DNA of 64,000 nt from Bacteroidales bacterium UBA6267 (GCA_002440745.1 DJVB01000030.1:62001-126000); one strand, 5' to 3'. Shown: positions 52,960-61,631, counted from the stretch's first letter. Program-made: numbers and translations. Notes: generated from the sequence alone by a model not told the origin.

Positions 52960-54054
52960 ATGAACAAAACTTCTCTACCCATTATCGGAACCGATTACGT
53001 TGAATTTTATGTGGGAAATGCCAAACAAGCTGCCCATTTTTATCAGTCTGCTTTTGGTTTTCAACCGCTTGCTTATGCCGGATTGGAAACAGGACTTAAA
53101 GACCGCACTTCTTATGTGTTGCGGCAGGATAAAGTCACTTTTGTGCTAACTTCTGCAATGAAGCCCGACACCGATATTTCCGCTCACCATCAATTGCATG
53201 GTGATGGTGTAAAAGTGATTGCTCTTTGGGTTGATGACGCCACAAAAGCTTGGGAAGAAACTACCTCACGTGGCGCAAAATCCTTCATGGAGCCTCAAGT
53301 CATTAACGATGAAAATGGTCAGGTGGTGATTTCCGGAATCCATACCTACGGCGATACCGTTCATAAGTTTATCGAAAGAAAAAACTATAATGGAATTTTT
53401 CTGCCCGGTTTTGTGAAATGGGAGCCTGATTATGCACCCAAGGAAACCGGATTGTTATTCGTTGACCATATTGTTGGAAATGTAGGCTGGGGCGAAATGG
53501 ATAAAACTGCCGAATTTTATCGTGATGTTTTTGGTTTTGAACAACTTATCTCTTTCGATGATAAAGATATCTCAACGGAATATACAGCCTTAAAATCGAA
53601 GGTGATGGCGAATGATAATTTCCGAATCAAATTCCCCATTAACGAGCCTGCGAAAGGGTTGAAAAAGTCCCAAATTGAAGAGTTTTTAGATTTCTATATG
53701 GGACCCGGCCCGCAGCACGTTGCGTTGGCAACTAATGATATTATTGCCACAATCGCTGATTTGCGTGCGCGTGGAGTTGAGTTTTTAGATGTGCCGGATG
53801 CATATTATGACACTGTAACCGAACGTGTTGGGCAGATAGATGAAGATCTGGAAATACTGAAAAAGCATCGAATTCTGATTGACCGCGATGATGAGGGGTA
53901 TCTCTTACAACTTTTTAGCAAACCGGTTCAAGACCGACCAACTTTCTTCTTTGAAATCATTCAGCGAAAAGGTGCAAAATCTTTTGGAAAGGGCAATTTC
54001 AAAGCTCTTTTCGAAAGTATTGAATTAGAACAAGGAAAGCGCGGTACTCTTTAA
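52960..54054 (+). CDS. hpd: 4-hydroxyphenylpyruvate dioxygenase
   Basis: A 364-residue Fe(II) enzyme that converts 4-hydroxyphenylpyruvate to homogentisate, the step before HmgA. Two VOC-fold halves are seen: FYVGNAKQAAHFYQSAFGF and FVDHIVGNVGWGEMDKTAEF. The metal ligands lie in VDHIVGN (His), GPQHVALATND (His) and TFFFEIIQRKG (Glu). The C-terminal helix that gates the active site (FGKGNFKALFESIELEQ) is complete. Length and residues are normal, so it should be functional. Confidence 0.96.
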   Translation: MNKTSLPIIGTDYVEFYVGNAKQAAHFYQSAFGFQPLAYAGLETGLKDRTSYVLRQDKVTFVLTSAMKPDTDISAHHQLHGDGVKVIALWVDDATKAWEETTSRGAKSFMEPQVINDENGQVVISGIHTYGDTVHKFIERKNYNGIFLPGFVKWEPDYAPKETGLLFVDHIVGNVGWGEMDKTAEFYRDVFGFEQLISFDDKDISTEYTALKSKVMANDNFRIKFPINEPAKGLKKSQIEEFLDFYMGPGPQHVALATNDIIATIADLRARGVEFLDVPDAYYDTVTERVGQIDEDLEILKKHRILIDRDDEGYLLQLFSKPVQDRPTFFFEIIQRKGAKSFGKGNFKALFESIELEQGKRGTL

Positions 54055-54164
54055 TTGAAATTGGTGAACTCATTTTCAACGTATAATTATTAATTTTGGC
54101 TGTCTCATCAATCTTTTTTTGATGAGATGGTACTTTTATAAAACTTCTTGAAATTCAAAAACTT

Positions 54165-55430
54165 ATGTTTGAAGTAAACAGTCCTGAAAATAAGAGTTGG
54201 TTAGTTGTTCCGGCAAATTCTGACTTCCCAATCCAGAATATTCCCTTTAGTGTGTTTAAAACCCTACGATCTGAACCTCGTTGTTGCACAAGAATCGGTG
54301 ACACAATTATCGATTTAGCTGCCTTAGCTGAAAACGGTTATTTTGATGAAATCGAAATGGATAGCTCAGTTTTCTACAGTTCGACCTTGAACGATTTTAT
54401 GTCGTGTGGAAAGGCGATTACATCAAAGGTGCGGGAGCGAATTGCATGGCTTTTTAATAGTCAGAATCCTGAGTTTCCTAATCAGCAGAAGAGCGAAATA
54501 CTTTTTCCGGCTGACGAAATATTGATGCTTATGCCAATTGCGGTTGGCGACTATACCGATTTTTATAGCAGCATCGAACACGCAACTAATGTGGGAAAAA
54601 TGTTTCGTGACCCGGAAAATGCACTGTTGCCAAACTGGAAACATTTGCCGGTAGGCTACCACGGAAGAAGCTCTTCCATAGTCGTTAGCGGCACGGATAT
54701 TCATCGGCCAAAGGGGCAGATTCTACCTGCCGGTGCTGACAATCCCATTTTTAGCCCAAGTCGCCTAATGGATTTTGAGTTGGAAATGGCTTTCATAACA
54801 AATCGATCCACAGAATTGGGAGATTCCATTCCGGTTGAAAACGCCGAAGACTATATTTTTGGCTTTACCTTATTTAATGATTTATCGGCCAGAGATATAC
54901 AAAAATGGGAGTATGTGCCTCTCGGTCCCTTTCTCGGAAAAAACTTTGGTTCGGTAATTTCTCCGTGGATTATCACTCTTGAAGCTCTCGAGCCATTCCG
55001 TGTTGAGGGGCCGGTTCAGGAGCCTGAAGTTTTACCTTATTTAAAAACTACCGGTAAGCGGAATTTCGATATCAATTTAGAAGTTTATCTACAACCTGAA
55101 AATAGTTCACCTTCATTGATTTGTCAGTCGAACCATAAATATCTCTATTGGAATATTGCACAACAGCTTGCTCATCAAACTATTAACGGCTGCAATATCA
55201 ACTCAGGCGATATGTACGCTTCGGGAACTATTAGCGGTCCAACGGAAAATTCTTTTGGTAGCATGTTAGAGTTAAGTTGGGGAGGGAAAAAGGAAATACA
55301 TCTTGCTGATGGTCAAACTCGCAAGTTTATTCAAGACAACGACACAATCATTATGAAAGCTTTTGCTCAAAATGGCACTGTTAGAATTGGTTTTGGAGAC
55401 GTGATTACAAAAATTTTACCTGCGAAATAA
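54165..55430 (+). CDS. fahA: Fumarylacetoacetase
   Basis: A 421-residue hydrolase that splits fumarylacetoacetate into fumarate and acetoacetate, the last step of the pathway. Key segments are DYTDFYSSIEHATNVGKMF (metal Asp and catalytic His), LMDFELEMAF (two Glu ligands), LFNDLSARDIQKWEYVPLG (Asp ligand) and NCNINSGDMYASGTISG-like sequence near the C-terminus. A 110-base gap after hpd contains a TCTCATCA/TGATGAGA hairpin without a T run. Maleylacetoacetate isomerase is not in this window. Its stop overlaps the next start by one base. Confidence 0.95.
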   Translation: MFEVNSPENKSWLVVPANSDFPIQNIPFSVFKTLRSEPRCCTRIGDTIIDLAALAENGYFDEIEMDSSVFYSSTLNDFMSCGKAITSKVRERIAWLFNSQNPEFPNQQKSEILFPADEILMLMPIAVGDYTDFYSSIEHATNVGKMFRDPENALLPNWKHLPVGYHGRSSSIVVSGTDIHRPKGQILPAGADNPIFSPSRLMDFELEMAFITNRSTELGDSIPVENAEDYIFGFTLFNDLSARDIQKWEYVPLGPFLGKNFGSVISPWIITLEALEPFRVEGPVQEPEVLPYLKTTGKRNFDINLEVYLQPENSSPSLICQSNHKYLYWNIAQQLAHQTINGCNINSGDMYASGTISGPTENSFGSMLELSWGGKKEIHLADGQTRKFIQDNDTIIMKAFAQNGTVRIGFGDVITKILPAK

Positions 55431-56266
55431 TGAGACATTACGATACCTCAAAGATTAGTCATCGCGAGTTGCAAAATCTATTGCAAAATACTGTCATGCC
55501 GCGACCAATTGCTTTTGCGAGCACCATTGACCAAGAAGGAAATTTAAACCTTAGCCCTTTTAGTTTTTTCAACGCTTTTAGCTCTAATCCGCCAATTTTA
55601 ATCTTTTCGCCTGCACGAAAGGGTAGGGATGGTAGTTTGAAACATAGTTATCTAAACGTTAAGGAAGTGCCTGAGGTTGTGATAAATATGGTTAGTTTTG
55701 AAATGGTTGAACAGATGAGTTTGGCCAGTACGGAATATGAGAAGGGGGTGAATGAGTTTGAAAAAGCCGGATTAACAGCCATTCCTTCAGAGACAGTTCG
55801 CCCGTTTCGGGTAAAGGAAAGTCCGGTTCATTTTGAATGTACTGTAAAAAATATCATCGAATTAGGAGATGAGGGCGGTGCAGGCAATTTGGTGATTTGT
55901 CATGTGAATATGATTCATGTCGATGATGCAGCGGTTTTGATGGATGGCAGCATTGATGCCGATATTCTTGACTTTGTTGGAAGAATGGGAGGGGCTGATT
56001 ATATAAAAGCATCCGGAAAAGCTCTTTTTCAAATACCCAAGCCTTTAGGCGTAATTGGAATCGGGATTGATGCGCTTCCTGAGTTCATTCGCACATCTGA
56101 GTACTTGACTGGTAATGAATTAGCTCGTTTAGGTGGTTTGGAAAAACTTCCGGAATTCGATCTAAACCATCAGCCCACTGTCGATGATTTTTTCGAGGCT
56201 CAAAAACTTCTTGCTGCAGGTGAATCGGCAAAAGCTCTAAACTTTCTACTTGGACTCAAGGAATAA
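55430..56266 (+). CDS. Flavin-reductase-like FMN-binding split-barrel protein
   Basis: A 278-residue protein of the flavin reductase-like group. MPRPIAFASTIDQEGNLNLSPFSFFNAFSSNPPILIFSP is the FMN-binding opening (positions about 23-61 of the protein), followed by EVVINMVSFEMVEQM and the HFECTVKNIIELG strand. The C-terminal 70 residues are an extra helical part. It is coupled to fahA through a one-base TAATG overlap, so it likely serves aromatic amino acid breakdown. Its substrate is unknown; such genes recur at the end of hmgA-hpd-fahA operons. Confidence 0.85.
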   Translation: MRHYDTSKISHRELQNLLQNTVMPRPIAFASTIDQEGNLNLSPFSFFNAFSSNPPILIFSPARKGRDGSLKHSYLNVKEVPEVVINMVSFEMVEQMSLASTEYEKGVNEFEKAGLTAIPSETVRPFRVKESPVHFECTVKNIIELGDEGGAGNLVICHVNMIHVDDAAVLMDGSIDADILDFVGRMGGADYIKASGKALFQIPKPLGVIGIGIDALPEFIRTSEYLTGNELARLGGLEKLPEFDLNHQPTVDDFFEAQKLLAAGESAKALNFLLGLKE

Positions 56267-56406
56267 TCCCAGATTGCGCATTAGCACAAACGATAAATAC
56301 AATCTAATGAAAATCCATTGATTTTCAAAGATTTTCTAAATCAGGGTTTAACCCAACTAAAGCAGTAGTTCGTCTTTTAGGCTCCTATCGCAAATTGGGT
56401 TAATAA

Positions 56407-56441
56407 AAAAAAGCTGCATTTATTCGATGCAGCTTTTTTGT
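56407..56441. terminator. Bidirectional terminator between the homogentisate operon and the superoxide-reductase-like gene
   Basis: AAGCTGCAT (56411-56419) pairs with ATGCAGCTT (56427-56435), with an A run to the left and a T run to the right. It serves the convergent transcripts on both sides. Confidence 0.88.
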
Positions 56442-56460
56442 TTTGTGTGTATTGGAGTTT

Positions 56461-56985
56461 CTATCCTTCAAAAACTGCGGTATTTTCCCAGATACCATGC
56501 AAATTACAACCGGCTTCTATACGAACTTTGTCTCCTGCAATTAAGGTATAAACAATTTTTGCGGCGCCACGAACAGGTCCGTTTTCGTTTTCGATATGAG
56601 CAATTTGAGCGTCATTAACATAAAAAGTGAGGTAATCAATCCAATGCTCTTTAATAGCAGGATGGATAATGCCACGCATTCCCAGAATTACATCAATTGT
56701 TACAAAACCATTCTCGTCCGGTTTTGAGAAACTGATTTCGGGTGTGTGTTTTAGCTCGTGGTCGGTAGGATTTTCGGGATCGGCAAAAGTCATTTTCATG
56801 CGATTAACAATGAGCTTTTCGCGTTCCGATTTTTCAACTACAGGTGGAGGAGGAGCTAAGCTGTCTTGTGGTTGAGTTTCAGGTGCTGCAACTTCGCTGT
56901 TGTTTTCGCACGAAAGTGCCCAAATACCTGCACTTCCAACAAAGGCAGCCATTCCGGCTTTTTTAATCATTTCTCGTCTGTTCAT
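56461..56985 (-). CDS. Exported superoxide-reductase-like (desulfoferrodoxin/neelaredoxin) protein
   Basis: A 174-residue protein. The N-terminus NRREMIKKAGMAAFVG is a twin-arginine signal, followed by ALSC with Cys26, a possible lipobox. After a Pro-rich linker (residues 36-52), residues 60-174 form the Fe(Cys)(His)4 domain. The expected ligands are His80 (KHTP), His108, His114, Cys160 and His163 (CNLHGIWE), with the 6-residue and 3-residue spacings of known superoxide reductases. Lys79 matches the catalytic Lys; the neighbouring Glu of classic enzymes is replaced by Leu. It would reduce superoxide outside the cytoplasm. It is a single gene between terminators. Confidence 0.85.
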   Translation of the reverse strand: MNRREMIKKAGMAAFVGSAGIWALSCENNSEVAAPETQPQDSLAPPPPVVEKSEREKLIVNRMKMTFADPENPTDHELKHTPEISFSKPDENGFVTIDVILGMRGIIHPAIKEHWIDYLTFYVNDAQIAHIENENGPVRGAAKIVYTLIAGDKVRIEAGCNLHGIWENTAVFEG

Positions 56986-57008
56986 AATCTTAAAATTTTA
57001 ACTTTGCA

Positions 57009-57016
57009 CAAAATTA
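57009..57016 (-). promoter_or_regulatory. -7 element of the superoxide-reductase-like gene
   Basis: The minus strand reads TAATTTTG, a perfect TAnnTTTG, 23 bases before the ATG, predicting a short leader. Confidence 0.5.
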
Positions 57017-57100
57017 AGAAAATTAGTGCGCCTAAGACTTAATAATTATCAATCTTATGTAAAGTTAAATTTACCGGATTGAGCCCGATTTAAAAAACAG

Positions 57101-57198
57101 TTAACGTTTGGTTAACATATTTATAAACTAAGTAACATTAAGTTAACGATTAAATAAATTTAAGTTTTCTTTAAATCCTTTCCGTCAGATTATTTTTG
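57101..57198 (+). promoter_or_regulatory. Phased TTAAC repeats and -7 element upstream of a small secreted protein
   Basis: TTAACG at 57101 and TTAACA at 57112 are 11 bases apart. GTAACA at 57132 and TTAACG at 57143 are 11 apart, as are TTAAGT at 57160 and TTAAAT at 57171. A perfect -7 element TATTTTTG follows at 57191-57198. Helically phased direct repeats ending near -33 are the design of Pho boxes; the link to phosphate is inferred. Confidence 0.5.
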
Positions 57199-57226
57199 CA
57201 GCTGAATTAAATCAAACTTAAATACA

Positions 57227-57592
57227 ATGAAGAATATTTTGTTAGCTTTCGTTTTTGTTTTCGCAATCAGTGCAGTAGTTGCCGAAAATGTTGAGAAAAA
57301 CAATCCATCTGAAGCGTCATCAAGTGCTGCTGCTACTGCAACAGTTAGTGGTAATGTTGTTGATTTTGAGTCAGGTGAATCTTTAGCAGGAGCTGAAGTA
57401 ACCATCGAAGGAACAAATATCGTAACTTACACTGACTTAGATGGTAATTTCGTTTTTGAAAACCTAAAAGCAGGTAATTACACCATGACTATTCGTTATA
57501 TTTCTTACAAGAACAGCCTTGTAGAAAATATGAGCGTTAGCACAACCACTCAAAACACTGTTCAAGTGCAATTGATGCCGGAAAGCAATTAA
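57227..57592 (+). CDS. Small secreted protein with a single carboxypeptidase-regulatory-like domain
   Basis: A 121-residue protein. Residues 1-19 are a signal peptide (NILLAFVFVFAISAVVA). A short Ser/Ala/Glu linker follows. Residues 39-118 are a CarboxypepD_reg-like beta-sandwich (VSGNVVDFESGESLAGAEVTI, YTDLDGNFVFENLKAGNY). The domain is the same type as the N-terminus of the TonB receptor at 58631 (GTVFDDATGESLVGVNVVI), but here it stands alone, with no barrel or enzyme attached. It may dock to an outer-membrane partner. It is monocistronic, with a strong terminator. Confidence 0.8.
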   Translation: MKNILLAFVFVFAISAVVAENVEKNNPSEASSSAAATATVSGNVVDFESGESLAGAEVTIEGTNIVTYTDLDGNFVFENLKAGNYTMTIRYISYKNSLVENMSVSTTTQNTVQVQLMPESN

Positions 57593-57615
57593 CGTATTAA
57601 TATACTTAAGCTAAG

Positions 57616-57664
57616 ATGCCTTTATTTGAGGAGTATAAAACCCCGAAAATAAAGGCATTTTTAT
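57616..57664 (+). terminator. Rho-independent terminator
   Basis: ATGCCTTTATTT (57616-57627) pairs perfectly with AAATAAAGGCAT (57647-57658) and is followed by TTTATT. It ends the transcript of the small secreted protein. Confidence 0.88.
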
Positions 57665-57710
57665 TGTGAAATATCAAACTGTTTTAACATACCGACCCCT
57701 TAAAATTGTG

Positions 57711-57718
57711 TATATTTG
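57711..57718 (+). promoter_or_regulatory. -7 element of the MORN-variant gene
   Basis: TATATTTG is a perfect TAnnTTTG. It lies 60 bases before the ATG at 57779 and predicts a leader of about 55 nucleotides. Confidence 0.5.
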
Positions 57719-57778
57719 TACCCATCAACAACAGTTCATATTCAAGTAGTTTAGTAAAATCATTATAAAAGCAAGATC

Positions 57779-58240
57779 ATGAAAAAGATATTAGTAATTA
57801 TCCTTGCAGTTATGACCGGATTAGCGGTCAATGCTCAAAAATTGGAATTAAAAGACGGACTTTATTATAAAAATGGCGCTCTGTATTCGGGTGTTTATAA
57901 AGAGTATTTCGATAATTCTGAAGTGCTCAAAGTAGAGCTTTCCATCAAGAATGGTAAATTAGATGGTATTTCAAAGTATTATCATCCTAATGGGCAGTTG
58001 AAATCGCAATATAGCTATCTCAATGGTGCAAAAGATGGACTTTGGATAACCTATAACGATAAAGGCCTCAAAACTGCTGAGGCGCGGTATCTGCTCGATA
58101 AGAAGGACGGATTTTGGTATATTTGGGATGATAATGGGGTTAAGCGATATGAAATGCATTATACCAAAGGTGAGAAAACCGGAACATGGTATATGTGGGA
58201 TGCTGAAGGCAAACTTATAATGGAACGCAAGTACAGTTAG
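57779..58240 (+). CDS. Secreted MORN-variant (YwqK-like) repeat protein
   Basis: A 153-residue protein with a signal peptide (ILVIILAVMTGLAVNAQ). It has four to five MORN-variant repeats of about 22 residues: GKLDGISKYYHPNGQLKSQ, GAKDGLWITYNDKGL, DKKDGFWYIWDDNG, GEKTGTWYMWDAEGK. Databases often label such proteins YwqK-family antitoxins, but there is no toxin gene nearby and the export signal argues against that role. Function is unknown; it is probably periplasmic or outer-membrane associated. Confidence 0.82.
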   Translation: MKKILVIILAVMTGLAVNAQKLELKDGLYYKNGALYSGVYKEYFDNSEVLKVELSIKNGKLDGISKYYHPNGQLKSQYSYLNGAKDGLWITYNDKGLKTAEARYLLDKKDGFWYIWDDNGVKRYEMHYTKGEKTGTWYMWDAEGKLIMERKYS

Positions 58241-58261
58241 TTTTTTTGCGGGCTTTTACAG

Positions 58262-58298
58262 AAAAGGCTGTTCTTTAAAACGGACAGCCTTTTTGTTT
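58262..58298 (+). terminator. Rho-independent terminator
   Basis: AAAAGGCTGT (58262-58271) pairs with ACAGCCTTTT (58284-58293), followed by more T residues. It lies about 20 bases after the MORN-variant stop codon. Confidence 0.87.
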
Positions 58299-58481
58299 AT
58301 TGGGAATAATGCTATTTATCTGACATTCAAAATGTAATAACTGTAGGTTAATGGGGTGCTGAAAAAATCCATCACATTCCAATCCAACATCCGCATACCC
58401 GAATCGATGAATTTATCCTAATGCCCGACCATAGTCATTAGACTGTGCATTTACAAATAATGGATGAAAATACGAAAGACT

Positions 58482-58543
58482 ATAATGCCCCGTGTAGATG
58501 CGCCCCGCGGGGCGTATCTACACGGGGCAACACAGGGCATTAT
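58482..58543. repeat. 42-bp GC-rich palindrome nested in a second inverted repeat
   Basis: Twenty-one bases from 58487 (GCCCCGTGTAGATGCGCCCC then G) are followed without spacer by their reverse complement to 58528, with one G-T mismatch. An outer pair, ATAATGCCC (58482-58490) and GGGCATTAT (58535-58543), overlaps the inner one. It is far more GC-rich than its surroundings and lies in a 390-base gap with no gene. Confidence 0.95.
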
Positions 58544-58576
58544 GGTTTTATTGGTTTTTCCTATCAAAAAAATATA

Positions 58577-58605
58577 TAAAAAAAAGGCCGCAACTGATTG
58601 CGGCC
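58577..58605 (-). terminator. Rho-independent terminator of the TonB receptor gene
   Basis: GGCCGCAA (58586-58593) pairs with TTGCGGCC (58598-58605) across a CTGA tetraloop. The minus-strand transcript then meets a T run (complement of 58577-58585). It lies 26 bases after the receptor stop codon. Confidence 0.88.
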
Positions 58606-58630
58606 CAAAGTATAGTATTTTTATATAAAA

Positions 58631-61531
58631 TTAGAATTTGCGACTTATGCCAACACTGAACGCAAAACCTGGATTTCTGCTTTCAAATATTTGATATTCA
58701 GCTTTGTATGAATGATACATCATTTCAGTAGCGTCGTTCAATATATTCGAAACCTTGAAGTCAATGGTGGTTTTCTTACTCTTTCCAACCTTTTTATTTA
58801 CTCCAAAGTTTAAGCTGTGAAAAGGCTCCTGATATACATCCGGATAGAGTCCTGAGCCAACAATCACTAAAGTTGGACCTTTAACATTGTAAAATATACC
58901 GGCATTTAGGCCGTTTTCGGGATTTGTATAGGTGATTCCGGCGTTGACTACGTAAGGAGATTGTCCTGCCATTTGTCTTGTATTTTCAATAGTTTCGCCG
59001 GTTTTTTCATAAGCCTTACGCGCATTATATTCTGCGTCTGTCATATCAACTTCTGACTTCACCCAGGTAAAGTTTCCGTTTAGGTTATAGTTAGTCAAGT
59101 AAGGACTGATAAAACCGAGGTCTTTTCTGAATTCCATCTCGATACCAAATAATTGACCATCACCAACATTTCGTGGTTGGTATTCCGAACTGGTTTGTTG
59201 TTCGGGGATACGCACCAATTCAATCGGGTTATCGAATTTTTTATAAAAAGCGCTTACGGAAAATATTTGACCATTTTTCATAAACAATTCCCAACGGAAG
59301 TCAACATTATCAATGCGCGTTTCAGTGAGGTTACCATCCCAATCGTTATATTTAAACAAACTTCCATTAAAGATACGATTCGAAATAGGGTCGATAATTT
59401 GTGCAAACGATAATTCCTTGAAGGAAGGACGAGCAATCGTGCGGCTGTACGAAAAGCGGAGATTTTGGTCTTTAGTAACTGAGTAAATCAGATTTGCAGT
59501 TGGGAACAAATCGAAAGATTCGAGAACTTTCTCATTATCTAAATTTCGTCCATTAATCAAATCTCCACTGGCGTAATACTGGTCACGACCGGTGTGGCGC
59601 TGCACAAAATTTTCACCTCTCAAGCCTAAAATAGTTTTAAACCCTCTGAAAAGCTCCAATTCGTTGGAAATATAGAAGAAAGTATTATTTACGTTGGAGT
59701 TGTATTCGTTTGGATTTGGTTCGTTATTTCCGGATTGATAATAAAGGCTGTTGGGTTTATTGGGATAAATATACTGTGGATCTAAAACATCATTTGGGTC
59801 GTCAGTATCCCAAACTGCTTGAACACTAAAGAACTGGAGGTCGAAGAACAGAATTTCGTAATCCCTTGATTTATAGGTGTGACCTGCTCCAAATTTCAGT
59901 TTGGCATCGGTTTTCTTAAATTCGTATTTTCGTGTAATATCAAATTTGGCGGTTGCGTTTATTTCGCTTAGCGAACGCCAAATCCGTGATGGATTTCCTC
60001 CTGCTCCGGCTAAAAACTCGTTGCCTTTAGCAGTATGTGTAAAAGCGGTTCTGCGAATATCCGGGTCTTCGGATGAGGAAAAGGTTGGAGATAAACGCCA
60101 GTCGATTTCCCATTTTTTATTTTTTAAAAGATGCGTTCCATTGAGCAACAAATTGGTAAGACCTCGCTCATTATATTCTAAATTGTGAGAAGTGGCTTTA
60201 TAACCTGATTGTCCCACTGCTGCTCCATCGTTTATTATAGAGAAAACACCGGCACGGCTTTCACCGTTTTGTAGGTGCATTGCAGTAAGCCTAACTTTCG
60301 ATAAATCAGTTTTGTAGGCAATTCCTCCTAAGAGTCCAACTAAAACGTTTTTTTCTCCAACTGCACCTTCTTGAATTGTTGCATATCGCAATTCATAATC
60401 ATCAGGAGTAAGATATCTTTGATACTCACCAAAAACTACTTCATCATAAAATTTTTGGTCAGCTTTATACGATAAGGAAAAGATATAACCCAATTTTCGG
60501 GTATTACCATTTTTAGATTTCTTTTTCAAATCTATTTGATTTCCAACAGAAAACCCAAGGCTATAGTCCATAAGACTTGTAGTTTGTTTTGCGCCTAAGG
60601 TTGGGTTAAAGCTTTTTACAAATTCATTAACCTGATCTGATGTGTAACCGCTTCCCGGAGTTGGAATCACTTTTCCAGTGGCATTGTCTGGTAAGGCTCT
60701 TGTTCCATCGTCTAATCCAAGAAAATCTAAATTGCCACCATCATAAGTCAGATAATCGCCATTGAAATGCATTGCAGGATTGAATCCTACTCCTAAGGAA
60801 ACCGACATTACTTTTTCCTCGGGAAAATCTTTGGTTTCCACGTTCATAAGACCACCTGTGAAATCGGCAGGTAAATCGGCAGTGAAATTTTTACTAACCA
60901 TTATATTATCAATAAGGTTAGTGGGGAAGATATCCATTTGTAAGCTATTTCTGTCGGGGTCTAATCCCGGAATGTCCATATTATTCAGGGTAGTTTTGGA
61001 ATATCTGTCGCCGAGACCACGAACATAAACATATTTGCCCCCCTCGATGCTTACACCGGTAACCCGCTTGGCAGCCTCTACTGCATTGCCGTCTCCGGTA
61101 AGTTGCATACGGTCGGCTGAAATTCCATCAACGATGGTAGCCGATTTCTTTTTCATAGTCATCAAGGATGTTTCAGACGTCCTGACAACTTTTGCAGTGA
61201 TAACCACTTCCGCTAAATTCGTTGAGCTTTCTTTTAGGCGGAGATTATTGAAAACAGTCACTTGTCCGGTGGTCACTTTCACATCAGAAACGGTAAGTGT
61301 TTGATATGAAATGTAGGAAACATTAAGGACATACGTGCCTGCATTGACTTCTATTGAAAACTTACCGTCAAGGTCGGTTGTTGCACCGGTAGTAGTTCCT
61401 TGAATAACTACATTCACACCAACGAGAGATTCGCCTGTTGCATCGTCGAATACGGTTCCTCTAATAGTTCCTTTTTGGGAGAATAGAGCCAGGCTAACCA
61501 ATAGTAAAGTAATTGTCAATAAGGATTTCAC
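58631..61531 (-). CDS. TonB-dependent outer-membrane receptor
   Basis: A 966-residue receptor. Residues 1-19 are a signal peptide (LLVSLALFSQ). Residues 20-100 are a carboxypeptidase-regulatory-like domain (GTIRGTVFDDATGESLVG, YISYQTL). Residues about 105-240 form the plug (EVVITAKVVR, SIEGGKYVYVRGLGDRYSKT, PADFTGGLMNVETKDF). The rest is a 22-strand-type barrel closing with FAFSVGISRKF. The lipoprotein gene lies 100 bases upstream on the same strand, with a hairpin between them. The pair probably binds and imports a ligand. The partner is not a SusD homologue, so a SusCD glycan system is unlikely. The ligand is unknown. Confidence 0.92.
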   Translation of the reverse strand: MKSLLTITLLLVSLALFSQKGTIRGTVFDDATGESLVGVNVVIQGTTTGATTDLDGKFSIEVNAGTYVLNVSYISYQTLTVSDVKVTTGQVTVFNNLRLKESSTNLAEVVITAKVVRTSETSLMTMKKKSATIVDGISADRMQLTGDGNAVEAAKRVTGVSIEGGKYVYVRGLGDRYSKTTLNNMDIPGLDPDRNSLQMDIFPTNLIDNIMVSKNFTADLPADFTGGLMNVETKDFPEEKVMSVSLGVGFNPAMHFNGDYLTYDGGNLDFLGLDDGTRALPDNATGKVIPTPGSGYTSDQVNEFVKSFNPTLGAKQTTSLMDYSLGFSVGNQIDLKKKSKNGNTRKLGYIFSLSYKADQKFYDEVVFGEYQRYLTPDDYELRYATIQEGAVGEKNVLVGLLGGIAYKTDLSKVRLTAMHLQNGESRAGVFSIINDGAAVGQSGYKATSHNLEYNERGLTNLLLNGTHLLKNKKWEIDWRLSPTFSSSEDPDIRRTAFTHTAKGNEFLAGAGGNPSRIWRSLSEINATAKFDITRKYEFKKTDAKLKFGAGHTYKSRDYEILFFDLQFFSVQAVWDTDDPNDVLDPQYIYPNKPNSLYYQSGNNEPNPNEYNSNVNNTFFYISNELELFRGFKTILGLRGENFVQRHTGRDQYYASGDLINGRNLDNEKVLESFDLFPTANLIYSVTKDQNLRFSYSRTIARPSFKELSFAQIIDPISNRIFNGSLFKYNDWDGNLTETRIDNVDFRWELFMKNGQIFSVSAFYKKFDNPIELVRIPEQQTSSEYQPRNVGDGQLFGIEMEFRKDLGFISPYLTNYNLNGNFTWVKSEVDMTDAEYNARKAYEKTGETIENTRQMAGQSPYVVNAGITYTNPENGLNAGIFYNVKGPTLVIVGSGLYPDVYQEPFHSLNFGVNKKVGKSKKTTIDFKVSNILNDATEMMYHSYKAEYQIFESRNPGFAFSVGISRKF

Positions 61532-61558
61532 TGCTTTTAATTTTAAATTTTATAACAA

Positions 61559-61605
61559 CAAAGAAACAGACTCACAAAAGGTCTTTTTGCAAATCTGTTT
61601 CTTTT
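61559..61605 (-). terminator. Intercistronic hairpin between lipoprotein and TonB receptor genes
   Basis: AAAGAAACAGA (61560-61570) pairs perfectly with TCTGTTTCTTT (61594-61604). Below it the minus strand reads TTGTTGTT, moderately T-rich. It could act as a partial terminator or a 3-prime stabiliser that keeps the lipoprotein message in excess. Confidence 0.55.
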
Positions 61606-61631
61606 AAAACAACCTATTATTAATTATAAAC

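Noticed and set aside
54103..54127. TCTCATCA/TGATGAGA hairpin between hpd and fahA as a terminator
   Set aside because: The T run lies in the loop, not after the stem, and the pathway genes on both sides should be coexpressed. At most it is a weak processing or attenuation site.
57779..58240. Labelling the MORN-variant gene as an antitoxin (YwqK family)
   Set aside because: It has an export signal and no toxin gene is adjacent, so the label is only inherited from database naming.
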